In this document: positions 33,694 to 42,395 of the stretch, in pieces
Layout of the letters: the number at the start of each line of letters is the position of its first letter
How positions within the stretch are numbered: position 1 is the first letter of the stretch
Source: Novosphingobium sp. SCN 66-18
GTDB taxonomy: Bacteria > Pseudomonadota > Alphaproteobacteria > Sphingomonadales > Sphingomonadaceae
Length of the DNA: 64,000 nt
Assembly (NCBI GenBank): GCA_001725355.1
Contig: MEGD01000020.1
Location: 1 to 64,000 of the forward strand
Direction: 5' to 3'
Position numbers and translations under genes: made by a program
The notes under the pieces: model-generated
Told to the model about the DNA's origin: nothing
Databases searched by the model: none
Seen by the model: only the letters and a program-made list of their open reading frames with translations

Positions 33694-34868
33694 GACGGCA
33701 GTTCCTTGATACGCAGGCGACGATGGGCGAAGTCGATCGTAACGCGACCGCGCCGGTGTTTCTGGAGGAAGCGGAAGGCCGCGTAGCCCTGGAGGATCGC
33801 TTCCTCCCAGAGCCACAACGGACAGCGTTCGGATTCGTAGCCAGCGACGAACTGGCGGACATGCTTGAGCATGTCCAGCGGCAGGCCGCCTGATTTTACC
33901 TTGTCGAAGTAGCGAAGCTGCTGGGCCTGACCGAAAATCCACGAGGTGACGCCTTCCTCGATCAGGATGGCCCGCGCACCATCCTCCGCATCATCGAGCT
34001 TGGGGTCGCTCTTGCGCTTCAGGCGCAGCAACGCACGGATGACAGGCGACCAGCCCAAGACCGCCACATGCGCATAGTGAAAGACGTCGTGGAAGCGGTA
34101 ATCGTCGGGTTCGACCGCATTGTCGGTGAGCCGATCACCGACGTAGACGCCGCTTGATCGCTGATAGACGAAGGTTTGGCCGCGAACCGTGCGCTCATAG
34201 ACGTCGATCGTCATCCGCCGAGGGAGTTGCTCCTCGGGGTCCATCGTCGCATCGGTTGGTGCCGGATAGACTTTCTCGCGGGGCCAGCGGTCAAAGATCT
34301 TATGGAGGTTTTTGACGGCTGCGGCCTCAATCGTAACCCCGGAATCGTTGGCGGCCTGGATCAGCCTGCGCATGACCGCTACAAGCTGACCGGCGAGCAT
34401 CGCCTTGTCTCGCGTCAACGCCCCCAATTGGAAGCCATTGACGAGGACGCCAACCTCGCCGGCGAGCGCGAGCAGCGTGTGCTCGAACTGCGGCATGGGC
34501 GCCTTGGCCAGCGGAATATGGGCGGGCTGGAGCGCATGGAAGCTCAAGGCGCCGTTGCCTCCGGCCCGCCACTCATCGTCGCCACGCGCGGCGTTCGCCG
34601 CGATGTCGCTAAGCTCCAGCGCACTGCGACGCGCAACGGCCGCGAGATACCAAAGAACATCGCCAAGTTCCTCGGCAACGGCATCAGCATAGCCGAGGTA
34701 GGAGGCAGCATCGCGCTGTTTCTTCTTGGCCTCGCTTAGAAGGCTTCCCGCTTCGCCGAACAAACCGAGCATCGAGAATCCGAGTGCGCTTTTCCCGCTT
34801 CGCTGGTCCGTGCGAGCAGCCTGTTTGGCATAGTCATCGATCGTCAGGGCCGCAAACTCGTCCGCCAT
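33690..34868 (-). CDS. MazG-type NTP pyrophosphohydrolase with extra C-terminal domain
   Basis: Residues 1-100 contain a MazG-like all-alpha NTP pyrophosphatase core: GEAGSLLSEAKKKQ (first metal-binding E..E) and EELGDVLWYLAAVARR (EExxD). A second, weaker copy follows (LLALAGEVGVLVNGFQ, residues 135-190). The C-terminal 200 residues are a different domain with HDVFHYAHVAVLGW and EEGVTSWIFGQAQQLRYF, not recognised. MazG proteins break down canonical or abnormal dNTPs. The ATG shares a base with the RHH stop. Confidence 0.8.
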   Translation of the reverse strand: MADEFAALTIDDYAKQAARTDQRSGKSALGFSMLGLFGEAGSLLSEAKKKQRDAASYLGYADAVAEELGDVLWYLAAVARRSALELSDIAANAARGDDEWRAGGNGALSFHALQPAHIPLAKAPMPQFEHTLLALAGEVGVLVNGFQLGALTRDKAMLAGQLVAVMRRLIQAANDSGVTIEAAAVKNLHKIFDRWPREKVYPAPTDATMDPEEQLPRRMTIDVYERTVRGQTFVYQRSSGVYVGDRLTDNAVEPDDYRFHDVFHYAHVAVLGWSPVIRALLRLKRKSDPKLDDAEDGARAILIEEGVTSWIFGQAQQLRYFDKVKSGGLPLDMLKHVRQFVAGYESERCPLWLWEEAILQGYAAFRFLQKHRRGRVTIDFAHRRLRIKELPS

Positions 34869-35065
34869 CAGCTGCGCTTCCGGCGATCGGAGATTGCCTC
34901 CGGGGGCACATTGACGCCGTAGGCTTGGAGCGCCCGCAGTACGATCATGCGGATCGGTTCGCGGGCGTCGAGCGCCCGCTGACCAAGATCGCGCTTAGTC
35001 ACCCCTGGGACCTGAATTTGAAGATGCTCGTCATCGGCATCGCTGCGAGCCTCCGCTTGTTTCAT
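34868..35065 (-). CDS. Small RHH-like DNA-binding protein, likely autorepressor
   Basis: This 65-residue protein contains LQIQVPGVTKRDLGQRALDAREPIRMIVLRALQAYGV, which reads as a ribbon-helix-helix: one strand and two helices. It is the first gene of the minus-strand operon, and a TTTCATGAAA box spans its own start codon with a 22-bp palindrome of the same core just upstream. That layout suggests autorepression. The family is not one I can name. Confidence 0.58.
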   Translation of the reverse strand: MKQAEARSDADDEHLQIQVPGVTKRDLGQRALDAREPIRMIVLRALQAYGVNVPPEAISDRRKRS

Positions 35066-35099
35066 GAAAACATTAAATCATAGTTTCATGAAACTATGA
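35059..35099 (-). promoter_or_regulatory. Palindromic operators of the RHH-MazG-UDG operon
   Basis: A perfect 22-bp palindrome at 35078-35099 has the core TTTCATGAAA flanked by ATAG/CTAT. The same core occurs at 35060-35069 over the start codon (35065). Two copies of one palindrome in the control region of a small DNA-binding protein fit an autoregulatory operator. No strong -35/-10 pair is certain. Confidence 0.6.
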
Positions 35100-35257
35100 A
35101 GCTACGAATTGCTCGCGGGAGTAATACGATCGCGGAGGAGCTTGAGGGATGCGGGAAAGCACCCGGACAGAGAGCGGACAGCGGACTCTCGCTGTCGGCT
35201 CGGCGTCGCCAGGCAAGTGTTGTCACCACACTTGCCTGATTCCAGCCCGGATCGGCC

Positions 35258-35418
35258 ATTGTCTCCAGCCAGTGGCCTATCAGGCAGAGCGGACGGGTTG
35301 CTTCGCGACACGGCCAATTGACGCAACTTTCGCTAGTCAACGCTATGGGTGGCCTATTTCTGGCAATTATCCGGAGACATTATGGAGACAACGGCCTCCG
35401 CGCCCAGCATTGTCTCCA
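35258..35418. repeat. Repeated TTGTCTCC elements near the tRNA end
   Basis: ATTGTCTCCA occurs at 35258-35267 and 35409-35418 in the same direction; the inverted form TGGAGACAA is at 35383-35391 and GGAGACATT at 35373-35381. GTGGCCTAT is also found twice (35272-35280, 35348-35356). Repeats of this size near the end of an ICE are candidates for integrase arm-type or excisionase sites. No gene lies in 35100-35472. Confidence 0.45.
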
Positions 35419-35472
35419 ACGAAAAAGCGGCCCGAAGGACGCTAATCCACTGTTTTCTTTGATGAAAACTGG

Positions 35473-35544
35473 AGCGGGCGAAGGGATTCGAACCCTCGAC
35501 CCCAACCTTGGCAAGGTTGTGCTCTACCCCTGAGCTACGCCCGC
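35473..35544 (-). tRNA. tRNA-Gly (anticodon GCC)
   Basis: The 72-nt cloverleaf reads GCGGGCG at the acceptor 5' end and CGCCCGC at the 3' end with discriminator T, a D-arm with GCTC/GAGC, an anticodon stem CAACC/GGTTG around a loop holding GCC (35510-35512), and a T-arm GAGGG-TTCGAAT-CCCTT. CCA is not encoded. The 3' end (35473) faces the ICE, so this is probably the attachment target, with the 3' part of the gene as the core site. Confidence 0.93.
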
Positions 35545-35758
35545 TCGTGCGTTTCGGGCCGGATTGGAAACCCCTTCCGGCCGGGGTGAGGCGCGCCGTT
35601 AGCATCGACTCGGGAGGGCCGCAACACCAAAAATGCACTTTCTCGCCGCGCGCCCGCCGATGGCCTGTGGAAAGGGGACAAACCCCTTGCCGAACGGCGC
35701 CGCATTCCCACATGGTGGACTACAGTATCGCAGTGTTCCCGCGCATCGGAGATCGACA

Positions 35759-36656
35759 TTGGCAAGCCTTGGCCTGAACCTGGAAGAACAGAAGGCGGTG
35801 GACCGGTTCCGCAAGGACGTGGTCGAACCGTCGATGACCAAGCTGGTCATCCTCGATTTCTGGGCGGAATGGTGCGGGCCGTGCAAGCAGCTGACGCCGG
35901 TGCTGGAAAAGGTCGCCGCCGAATACGCGGACAAGGGCGTGGTGCTCGCCAAGGTCAACGTGGACGAGGAACAGTTCATCGCCGCGCAGTTCCAGGTGCG
36001 CTCGATCCCCACCGTCTATGCGATGTTCCAGGGCCAGCCCGTGGCCGACCTGACCGGCGCGCGCACCGAATCGCAGCTCAGGCAGTACCTCGACCAGATT
36101 CTCGCCAAGGTGCCGGTGCAGGCCGGTGACGAGCCGGCGCAGGACATCACCCCGCTGCTCGAGATGGGCGAAGAGGTGCTGGCGGGCGGCGACGGCGATC
36201 GCGCGGCGGACATCTTCGCCCAGATCATCGAGATCGCGCCCGAGAGCGCGCCCGCGCATTCCGGCCTGATCCGCGCGCTGCTGCTGGCCGGCCGCAAGGA
36301 CGAGGCCGCCGAGGTGCTGGCCGCGCTCGATCCCAGGCTGGCGGACGATCCCGCTCTGGCGCAGGCGCGCGCGGCGCGGGCGCGGGCCGAGGACGCGCCC
36401 GAGGCCGGCGAACTGGCCGGCGGCGGAGGCCGACCCGGCGGACATGGACGCGCAGCTCGCCTATGCCAACGCGCTCTATGCCAGCGGCGATCGCGATGCC
36501 GCCGCCGCCACGCTGCTGCGCATGATCGCCGCCGATCGTGAGTGGAACGAAGGCGCGGCGCGCGCGCGGCTGCTCCAGATCTTCGAGGCGATCGGGCTGG
36601 AAGACCCGTGGGTCGCGGCGACGCGGCGCAAGCTGTCGACCGTGCTGTTCGGCTGA
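35759..36656 (+). pseudogene. Thioredoxin-domain protein (YbbN/co-chaperone type), frameshifted
   Basis: The N-terminal part is a thioredoxin domain with active site WCGPCKQ and the cis-Pro loop SIPTVYAMFQG, followed by TPR-like repeats; this is the YbbN type. The frame is lost near 36419: the sequence GELAGGGG... continues in the +1 frame as AEADPADMDAQLAYANALYASGDRDAAA and ends normally in RRKLSTVLFG. One extra base in a G/C run accounts for it. Start is a TTG (35759) with GGAG upstream. Either a sequencing error or true inactivation. Confidence 0.85.
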
Positions 36657-36658
36657 CC

Positions 36659-37285
36659 ATGGGCGGAACGATCGACACCACGCGGCTTTCGATCTTCCCG
36701 CTCCCCGGCGCCACGCTGTTTCCGGGGCTGCAGCTGCCGTTGCACATCTTCGAGCCGCGCTATCGCGCGCTGGTGTCCGACGCGCTGGCGCGCGACCGGC
36801 GCATCGCCATGATCCAGCCGCAGGCGCCGGCCGAAGGCGCGCCGCTGTTCTCGGTGGGCTGCGTCGGCAAGATCGGCGAGGTCGAGGCGCTGGAGGACGG
36901 TCGCTACAACATCGTGCTGCAGGGCCTTTCGCGCTTCCGCGTGCTGCGCGAACTGGATGTGACCACGCCGTTCCGGCAGGTCGAGGCCGAACTGATCGCG
37001 GACGATCCCGACGCGGTGCTGAGCGCGGTGGAACGCGCCTCGTTCGAGCGCGAGGCGCGGATTTTCGCCGATGCGCAGGGCTATGCGGTGGACTGGGAAT
37101 CGGTGACGCGGCTGGACGACATGGCGCTGATCAACGGCGTGTCGCAGATCGTGCCGTTCGATATCGCCGCCAAGCAGGCGCTGCTGGAAGCGCCTGATCT
37201 CGCCACGCGCTGCGAGCTGCTGGTGCAGTTGCTGCAATTCTTCGGCCGGCGCGACAGCGACGACAACCAGGTGACGCTGCAGTAA
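36659..37285 (+). CDS. LON peptidase N-terminal-like domain protein
   Basis: The 208-residue protein is a stand-alone LON substrate-binding domain: IFPLPGATLFPGLQLPLHIFEPRYRALV at the start and LQGLSRFRVL in the middle. It has no protease domain. It lies 2 bp behind the thioredoxin gene, a common pair in sphingomonads, and probably shares its operon. Role in quality control is assumed from family, not known. Confidence 0.88.
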   Translation: MGGTIDTTRLSIFPLPGATLFPGLQLPLHIFEPRYRALVSDALARDRRIAMIQPQAPAEGAPLFSVGCVGKIGEVEALEDGRYNIVLQGLSRFRVLRELDVTTPFRQVEAELIADDPDAVLSAVERASFEREARIFADAQGYAVDWESVTRLDDMALINGVSQIVPFDIAAKQALLEAPDLATRCELLVQLLQFFGRRDSDDNQVTLQ

Positions 37286-37291
37286 ACGCGC

Positions 37292-37906
37292 TCAGAACTG
37301 CGCCTTGATCCCGTCGATCACGTATTGCGCGGCCAGCGCCGCGAGCAGCACGCCCAGCAGGCGCGTGACGACCGCTTCGGCCTGCTGGCCCACCAGCCGC
37401 ATCAGCGGGCCGGCCGCCAGCAGCGCGGCGAGGATTAGCACCATCACGCAGGCCAGCGCGCCCAGCACGACCATGGTCTGCTCGTTGCCCTGTGCGCGGC
37501 TGGTCAGCAGCATGACCGTGGCGATCGAGCCCGGCCCGGCGATCATCGGCATGGCCATGGGGAAGACGGACACGTCGTCCACCTCGGTATGGCGGACCTT
37601 TTCCGCGCGCTGTTCGCGCCGTTCGGTGCGCTTTTCGAACACCATGTCGAGCGCGATCACGAACAGCATGATGCCGCCGGCGATGCGGAAGCTGGCCAGT
37701 TCGATGTGCAGGCCCGACAGCAGCTTTTCCCCGAACAGCGCGAAGACCAGCAGGATGCCCGTGGCGATCAGCGTGGCGCGGATCGCCATGTTGCGCGCCT
37801 GTGCGGGGCTGGCCCCGGCGGTGAGCCCGGCATAGATCGGCGCGCAGCCGGGCGGATCGATCACCACGAACAGCGTGACGAAGGCGGAGACGAACAGTTC
37901 CCACAT
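37292..37906 (-). CDS. MarC-family integral membrane protein
   Basis: The 204-residue protein has six hydrophobic segments, with VVIDPPGCAPIYAGLTAG in the first loop and MAMPMIAGPGSIATVML in the second half, both MarC-family markers. Despite the name, these proteins have no proven role in drug resistance; transport of a small solute is guessed. It converges on the LON-domain gene. Confidence 0.88.
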   Translation of the reverse strand: MWELFVSAFVTLFVVIDPPGCAPIYAGLTAGASPAQARNMAIRATLIATGILLVFALFGEKLLSGLHIELASFRIAGGIMLFVIALDMVFEKRTERREQRAEKVRHTEVDDVSVFPMAMPMIAGPGSIATVMLLTSRAQGNEQTMVVLGALACVMVLILAALLAAGPLMRLVGQQAEAVVTRLLGVLLAALAAQYVIDGIKAQF

Positions 37907-37913
37907 CGCGCGC

Positions 37914-38673
37914 TTATCCCTGTCCCGCAGCGGTGGCCGGTGTGGTTGCGGGCGCGGCGGCGGTTTCGTGCAGCACTTGCGTCATGGAGCCGTCCTTCCA
38001 CATCCACACCGTGAATTCGCGCGCGCCATCGGGCAGCACGGTGCTGCGCCAGGCCAGCGTGCCGTCGTCGGACTGGCCGTCCTTGCTGTCCGATCCGGCC
38101 GGCGCGGCGAGCGGCGGGATCGGCCCGGCGAGCGGGCGCTGGACGGGCAGGTCCTTCTTCGCGGGCCGGTCGGCCGCGCCCGGCGGCGGTGGCTCCCCCG
38201 GGGCCACGAAATGCGTCCGGCGCGCGGGGCAATCGGCGACCTTGCCTTCGATCCAGTCGGGCGCGACGAGCGGCCGGGCCAGCGGCTCGCCCTGATCGAG
38301 CACCCACTTCAACGCGCCCTTCTTCTTCTGCCGCGAAGCTGCCGTCGCAACTGGCGTAGGCGCGGTGCGTTTCCCACTGCACCGCCTGCGCCGGGTCCTT
38401 GCGGCCCTTGAGCCAGTCCTTCGCCACCACGCGCCGCGGCGTGAACATTTCCGCATCGTCGGCGGCGGTATCGCGAAACGCGGTCCACTGGCCCTTTTCG
38501 CGCGCCAGCCGGGCAAAGGCGATTTCGGCGGCGATCAGCGCGCTGGGGTTCCCGGCTGGCGTCAGCCCGCCGCCCGGCATGCCACCACGCCCCGGGCGCT
38601 GGGCAAGCGCCGGCGCGGACAGCAGCGAGAACGACAGGGCAAGGGCCAGGGCGGCACGAACGGGGCGCGACAT
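37914..38673 (-). pseudogene. Secreted hypothetical protein, interrupted frame
   Basis: The first part has a signal peptide (VRAALALALSFSLLSAPALAQ) and a globular segment with FTPRRVVAKDWLKGRKDPAQAVQW up to YASCDGSFA; the second part continues in another frame with GALKWVLDQGEPLARPLVAPDWIEGKVADC and a Pro/Ala-rich end. The switch lies near 38330. The two pieces read as halves of one exported protein of the SnoaL-like or DUF4440-like sort; a short piece seems missing between them. Small deletion or assembly error. Confidence 0.7.
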
Positions 38674-38724
38674 GCCCTTGAACCTAAAGCAAAGCCGCGT
38701 CCGGTCAAACCCGCGGTGGAGAAA

Positions 38725-39615
38725 TCAGATCGCGCCGTCTTCCAGCGCGATGCCGGCGTTGCGATAGGCGGCGACCAGGGCGTTGCGCAGCAGCACGGCG
38801 ATCGTCATCGGGCCGACGCCGCCCGGCACCGGGGTGATCGCGCCGGCCACTTCGGCCGCGCCGGCATAGTCCACGTCGCCCACCAGCCGGGCCTTGCCCT
38901 CGGCGCCGGCCACGCGGTTGATGCCCACGTCGATCACGGTCGCGCCGGGCTTGATCCATTCGCCCTTGACCATTTCCGGGCGGCCGACCGCAGCGACGAC
39001 GATGTCCGCCCGCTTCACCACGTCCGGCAGGTTGCGGGTGCGGCTGTGCGCGACGGTGACGGTGCAGCTTTCGGCGATCAGCAACTGCGCCATCGGCTTA
39101 CCGACGATGTTCGAACGGCCGATGACCACGGCATCCAGCCCGGAAAGATCGCCGAGCCGGTCCTTGAGCAGCATCAGGCAGCCTAGCGGGGTGCAGGGCA
39201 CGAAGCCCGGCTGCCCCACCGCGAGGCGTCCGGCGTTGGTGACGTGGAAGCCGTCCACGTCCTTGTCCGGATTGATCGTGGCGATCACTTTCTGCTCGTC
39301 GATATGGCCGGGCAGGGGCAACTGGACGAGAATGCCGTCGACGGCGGGATCGGCGTTGAGCCGTTCCACCACCGCCAGCAGGTCCGCCTCGGCCGTATCG
39401 GCGGGCAGCTTGTGCTCGAAGCTCGCCATGCCGGCCTCGAGCGTCGATTTGCCCTTGGAGCGGACATAGACCTGGCTCGCCGGGTCTTCGCCCACCAGCA
39501 CCACGGCCAGGCCCGCCTTGCGGCCGGCTTTTTGCTCGAACGCGGCGGCCAGCTTGCCCACTTCGCCGCGCAGGTTCGCGGCAAAGGCCTTTCCGTCGAT
39601 CACGGCAGCAGTCAT
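38725..39615 (-). CDS. folD: FolD, methylene-THF dehydrogenase/cyclohydrolase
   Basis: Converts 5,10-methylene-THF to 10-formyl-THF in one-carbon metabolism. The 296-residue protein has the substrate Lys in [14 protein letters not shown], the GILVQLPLP strand, NADP-binding [17 protein letters not shown] and the C-terminal signature [17 protein letters not shown]. Complete and of normal length. Start ATG 39615; the upstream frame extends but without family sequence. Confidence 0.96.
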   Translation of the reverse strand: MTAAVIDGKAFAANLRGEVGKLAAAFEQKAGRKAGLAVVLVGEDPASQVYVRSKGKSTLEAGMASFEHKLPADTAEADLLAVVERLNADPAVDGILVQLPLPGHIDEQKVIATINPDKDVDGFHVTNAGRLAVGQPGFVPCTPLGCLMLLKDRLGDLSGLDAVVIGRSNIVGKPMAQLLIAESCTVTVAHSRTRNLPDVVKRADIVVAAVGRPEMVKGEWIKPGATVIDVGINRVAGAEGKARLVGDVDYAGAAEVAGAITPVPGGVGPMTIAVLLRNALVAAYRNAGIALEDGAI

Positions 39616-39656
39616 CTCTGCAATTCCTTCAAGCCATTCCGTCCGGTGGCGGCAGG

Positions 39657-39950
39657 TCAATATCCCGATGCGGCAAGGCCGCTGAGCAGGATCATCAGCA
39701 GGTTGAGGCCGATGATCAGCGCCATCGGCGACAGGTCGATCGATCCGGTCTCCGGCATGATCCGGCGGATGGGATTGAGCAGCGGATCGAGAATGGCGTT
39801 CAGCGCCCGCCAGATCGCGGCAACGCCGTTGTTGTGCATGTTGACGACGTTGAACGAAATCAACAGGCCCAGCACGAACTGGACGATCACCACCACGGTG
39901 ATGATCTGCACCAGATAGCTGATCATGGCGACGAGCGTGTACAGGAACAT
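39657..39950 (-). CDS. YggT family membrane protein
   Basis: The 97-residue protein has two YggT-type hydrophobic segments ([23 protein letters not shown]-like and [18 protein letters not shown]) around the conserved [12 protein letters not shown] loop. Members are linked to osmotic stress or cell division in other bacteria; no activity is known. It lies 41 bp upstream of folD on the same strand and is likely co-transcribed with it. Confidence 0.88.
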   Translation of the reverse strand: MFLYTLVAMISYLVQIITVVVIVQFVLGLLISFNVVNMHNNGVAAIWRALNAILDPLLNPIRRIMPETGSIDLSPMALIIGLNLLMILLSGLAASGY

Positions 39951-40031
39951 GGGCGCTTTCTTCTTGCGACGGTCGTTACGGCTGTTAGCCGAGAGACGGG
40001 CGGAAAGGCAACCGGAGGCTGTGGCGGCTCC

Positions 40032-40556
40032 CTACGGAGTCAGCGTGGTGCTCTCGATATGCCAGCGCAGCTGCTCTTCTGTCGCGCCCGGCACGTCGTT
40101 CACCCGGCGCAGCACGACATCGCCTTTCAGCACCCGCGTGCCGTCGGTCACGGTGACAGGGGCGGTGTAATAGAGAGAACCCGCCGCGCCCTCGCTTTCG
40201 CCCTTGCCCACGGTCACGCGCGGGTCGAGCAGGGTGCTCCATTTCGCGGCGAAGGCGCGCTCGTCCATTCCGCTGCGCGCGCCCTTGTCGCCCCAATAGG
40301 CGCGGACGGTCTCCCAGTCGCGCATTTCCACGGCCTTGCCCCAGGCCGTCAGCACCTCGGCGGGATCGCGCGAGGCCGATGGCACGCCGCGTTCGGTAAT
40401 CTCGGCGGTGGGTGTCGGCGAGGGGGCCGGCACCGCTTCCGATGCCAGCTCGGCGATGGCATCGCTGGCCGTGTCGCTCGGTTCGGGCGCGGGCGGCGTG
40501 CCACCGCAGGCGGCCAGCAGCAGGGCGAGCGAGGGGACTATGCGAGAGCGCACCAT
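40032..40556 (-). CDS. Putative lipoprotein
   Basis: The 174-residue protein begins with a short signal peptide and lipobox (SLALLLAACGG), then a Pro/Ser-rich linker, then a compact domain (VLTAWGKAVEMRDWETVRAYWGDKGARSGMDERAF) that repeats the theme of small periplasmic domains of unknown role. The ATG at 40556 was chosen because it starts the signal peptide directly. It follows argB on the same strand. Confidence 0.7.
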   Translation of the reverse strand: MVRSRIVPSLALLLAACGGTPPAPEPSDTASDAIAELASEAVPAPSPTPTAEITERGVPSASRDPAEVLTAWGKAVEMRDWETVRAYWGDKGARSGMDERAFAAKWSTLLDPRVTVGKGESEGAAGSLYYTAPVTVTDGTRVLKGDVVLRRVNDVPGATEEQLRWHIESTTLTP

Positions 40557-40603
40557 GCGAAAGGGACGCACCAACGCCGGTTCCGTTCCCGCGTTTTGCC
40601 GGA

Positions 40604-41524
40604 TCACGCCCGGATCAGCGTGCCCGCGCCGCGCGAGGTGAAGATTTCCAGCAGCATCGCGTGCGGCACGCGTCCGTCGAGCACGACCACTGCCTCGCAT
40701 CCGGCCTCGACCGCGTGGACGCAGGTTTCGAGCTTGGGGATCATGCCGCCGCTGATCGTGCCGTCCTGCGCCAGTTCCGCGATGTCGGCGGGCGTCAGGT
40801 CGGTCAGCAGGTTCTTCTGCTTGTCCAGCACGCCGGGTACGTCGGTCAGCAGGAACAGGCGCGATGCGCCCAGCGCCGCGGCGATGCAGCCGGCCATGGT
40901 ATCGGCGTTGATGTTGTAGGTCGCGCCGTCCTCGCCCACCCCGATCGGCGCGATCACCGGGATCATGCCGGCCGCGCAGATCGTGTCGATCACCGTGGTG
41001 TCGATCCGGTCCGGCTCGCCCACGAAGCCCAGGTCGACCACCAAGGGTTCGCCGTCGTCCTCAATCGCCTTGGGCGCCTTGGACTGGACCTTGCGGGCCA
41101 CGACCATGCCGCCATCCTTGCCCGAAATGCCGATGGCCTTGCCGCCGGCGCGGGCGATCCAGCCGACCAGTTCCTTGTTGATCGCGCCGGCCAGGACCAT
41201 TTCGGCCACTTCCGCGGTCTGCTTGTCGGTGACGCGCAGGCCGTTGACGAACTGCGATTCGATGCCCAGCGCCTTCAGCATCCGGCCGATCTGCGGCCCG
41301 CCCCCGTGGACCACCACGGGATTGATGCCCACCGCCTTCAGCAGCACGATGTCCTCGGCGAAATCGTGGGCCAGTTCGGGATCGCCCATGGCGTGCCCGC
41401 CGTACTTCACCACGAAGGTCTTGCCGGCATAGCGCTGGAGATAGGGCAGCGCCTCGGTCAGCGTTTCCGCCTTGGCGAGCATCGCCGCGCGATAGGAATC
41501 GGAGATTTCGTGGTTCGTGGCCAT
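40604..41524 (-). CDS. argB: ArgB, N-acetylglutamate kinase
   Basis: Catalyses the second step of arginine synthesis, phosphorylating N-acetylglutamate. The 306-residue protein has the substrate/ATP motifs [24 protein letters not shown], and [13 protein letters not shown], with [10 protein letters not shown] and [12 protein letters not shown] near the C-terminus. Full length; the N-terminal extension before the kinase core is of the type seen in arginine-feedback-inhibited enzymes. Confidence 0.96.
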   Translation of the reverse strand: MATNHEISDSYRAAMLAKAETLTEALPYLQRYAGKTFVVKYGGHAMGDPELAHDFAEDIVLLKAVGINPVVVHGGGPQIGRMLKALGIESQFVNGLRVTDKQTAEVAEMVLAGAINKELVGWIARAGGKAIGISGKDGGMVVARKVQSKAPKAIEDDGEPLVVDLGFVGEPDRIDTTVIDTICAAGMIPVIAPIGVGEDGATYNINADTMAGCIAAALGASRLFLLTDVPGVLDKQKNLLTDLTPADIAELAQDGTISGGMIPKLETCVHAVEAGCEAVVVLDGRVPHAMLLEIFTSRGAGTLIRA

Positions 41525-41583
41525 AATGGCCGCGCCCTTACGCCCCTTGGCGCGAAATTAAAGCGTTTTCGTGCGCGTGCGGG

Positions 41584-42291
41584 TCAGCGTGGCGCGTCCA
41601 GCCAGCGCCCCAGCCGCACGAAGAGCCAGATGCCCGGCGGCACCATGATCGTCGACAGCACCAGCTTGGAGATGATCTGCCCTTCCATGATCGCGCCGAT
41701 CGGCAGGTCCTGCCCATAGAACGAGATCGTGATGAACAGCACCGTATCGACGATCTGCGACAGCATGCTGGCGATCCACGCGCGCAGCATCAGCAGCCGC
41801 CCCTGCCCGCCGGCAATGCGGGAAAACAGATAGACGTTGAGCGTCTGCGAGGTGCCGTAGGAAATCAGCCCGGCGAACTGCATCCGCGCACCTTGCCCCA
41901 GCAGACGGGCGAAAGCCTCCTGATCCGACCAGAATGGCGCGGGCGGCACCACATGGATGACCAGCGAAAGCAGCACCATCGACACGATCAGCGGCACGAA
42001 GCCGAAGCGCACCAGCCGGTTCGCCATGTCCTGCCCGAACAGCTCGGCCACGGCGCTGGCCAGGATCACCAGCAGCAGGAACGCGAAGATCCCGGATTCG
42101 ACCGCCAGATCGCCCAGCAGCGGCCAGTGGCCCAGCGAGGCGAGCTTGGTGCCCAGCACGCCCGCCAGCACGGCCAGCCCGCCATAGAGCAGCGCGAACG
42201 CGAACAGGGAGCGGGGGATCGAGGAGGGGATCGAAGGAGCGATCGAGGTCTGCGGCGCCGGTGCGGCCCGGGGCGGGGCGGTTTCTTGCAT
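41584..42291 (-). CDS. Queuosine precursor transporter (YhhQ/VUT family)
   Basis: The 235-residue membrane protein has about six helices and the family markers GTKLAS, QFAGLISYGTSQTLNVYLFSRI and LRAWIASMLSQIVDTVLFITISFYG. YhhQ-type proteins import queuosine precursors such as preQ0/preQ1. The first 30 residues are a Pro/Ala-rich tail. It lies 59 bp upstream of argB on the same strand. Confidence 0.85.
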   Translation of the reverse strand: MQETAPPRAAPAPQTSIAPSIPSSIPRSLFAFALLYGGLAVLAGVLGTKLASLGHWPLLGDLAVESGIFAFLLLVILASAVAELFGQDMANRLVRFGFVPLIVSMVLLSLVIHVVPPAPFWSDQEAFARLLGQGARMQFAGLISYGTSQTLNVYLFSRIAGGQGRLLMLRAWIASMLSQIVDTVLFITISFYGQDLPIGAIMEGQIISKLVLSTIMVPPGIWLFVRLGRWLDAPR

Positions 42292-42395
42292 GGACGGGCG
42301 ATAGCGGGATTTTGACCGGCCGCCAAATCCCGTTTAGGAGCAGGAGAAACCAGTTCGTCTTTCCCTCCTTCATCGTCCGGAGCCGATAGCCCCCG

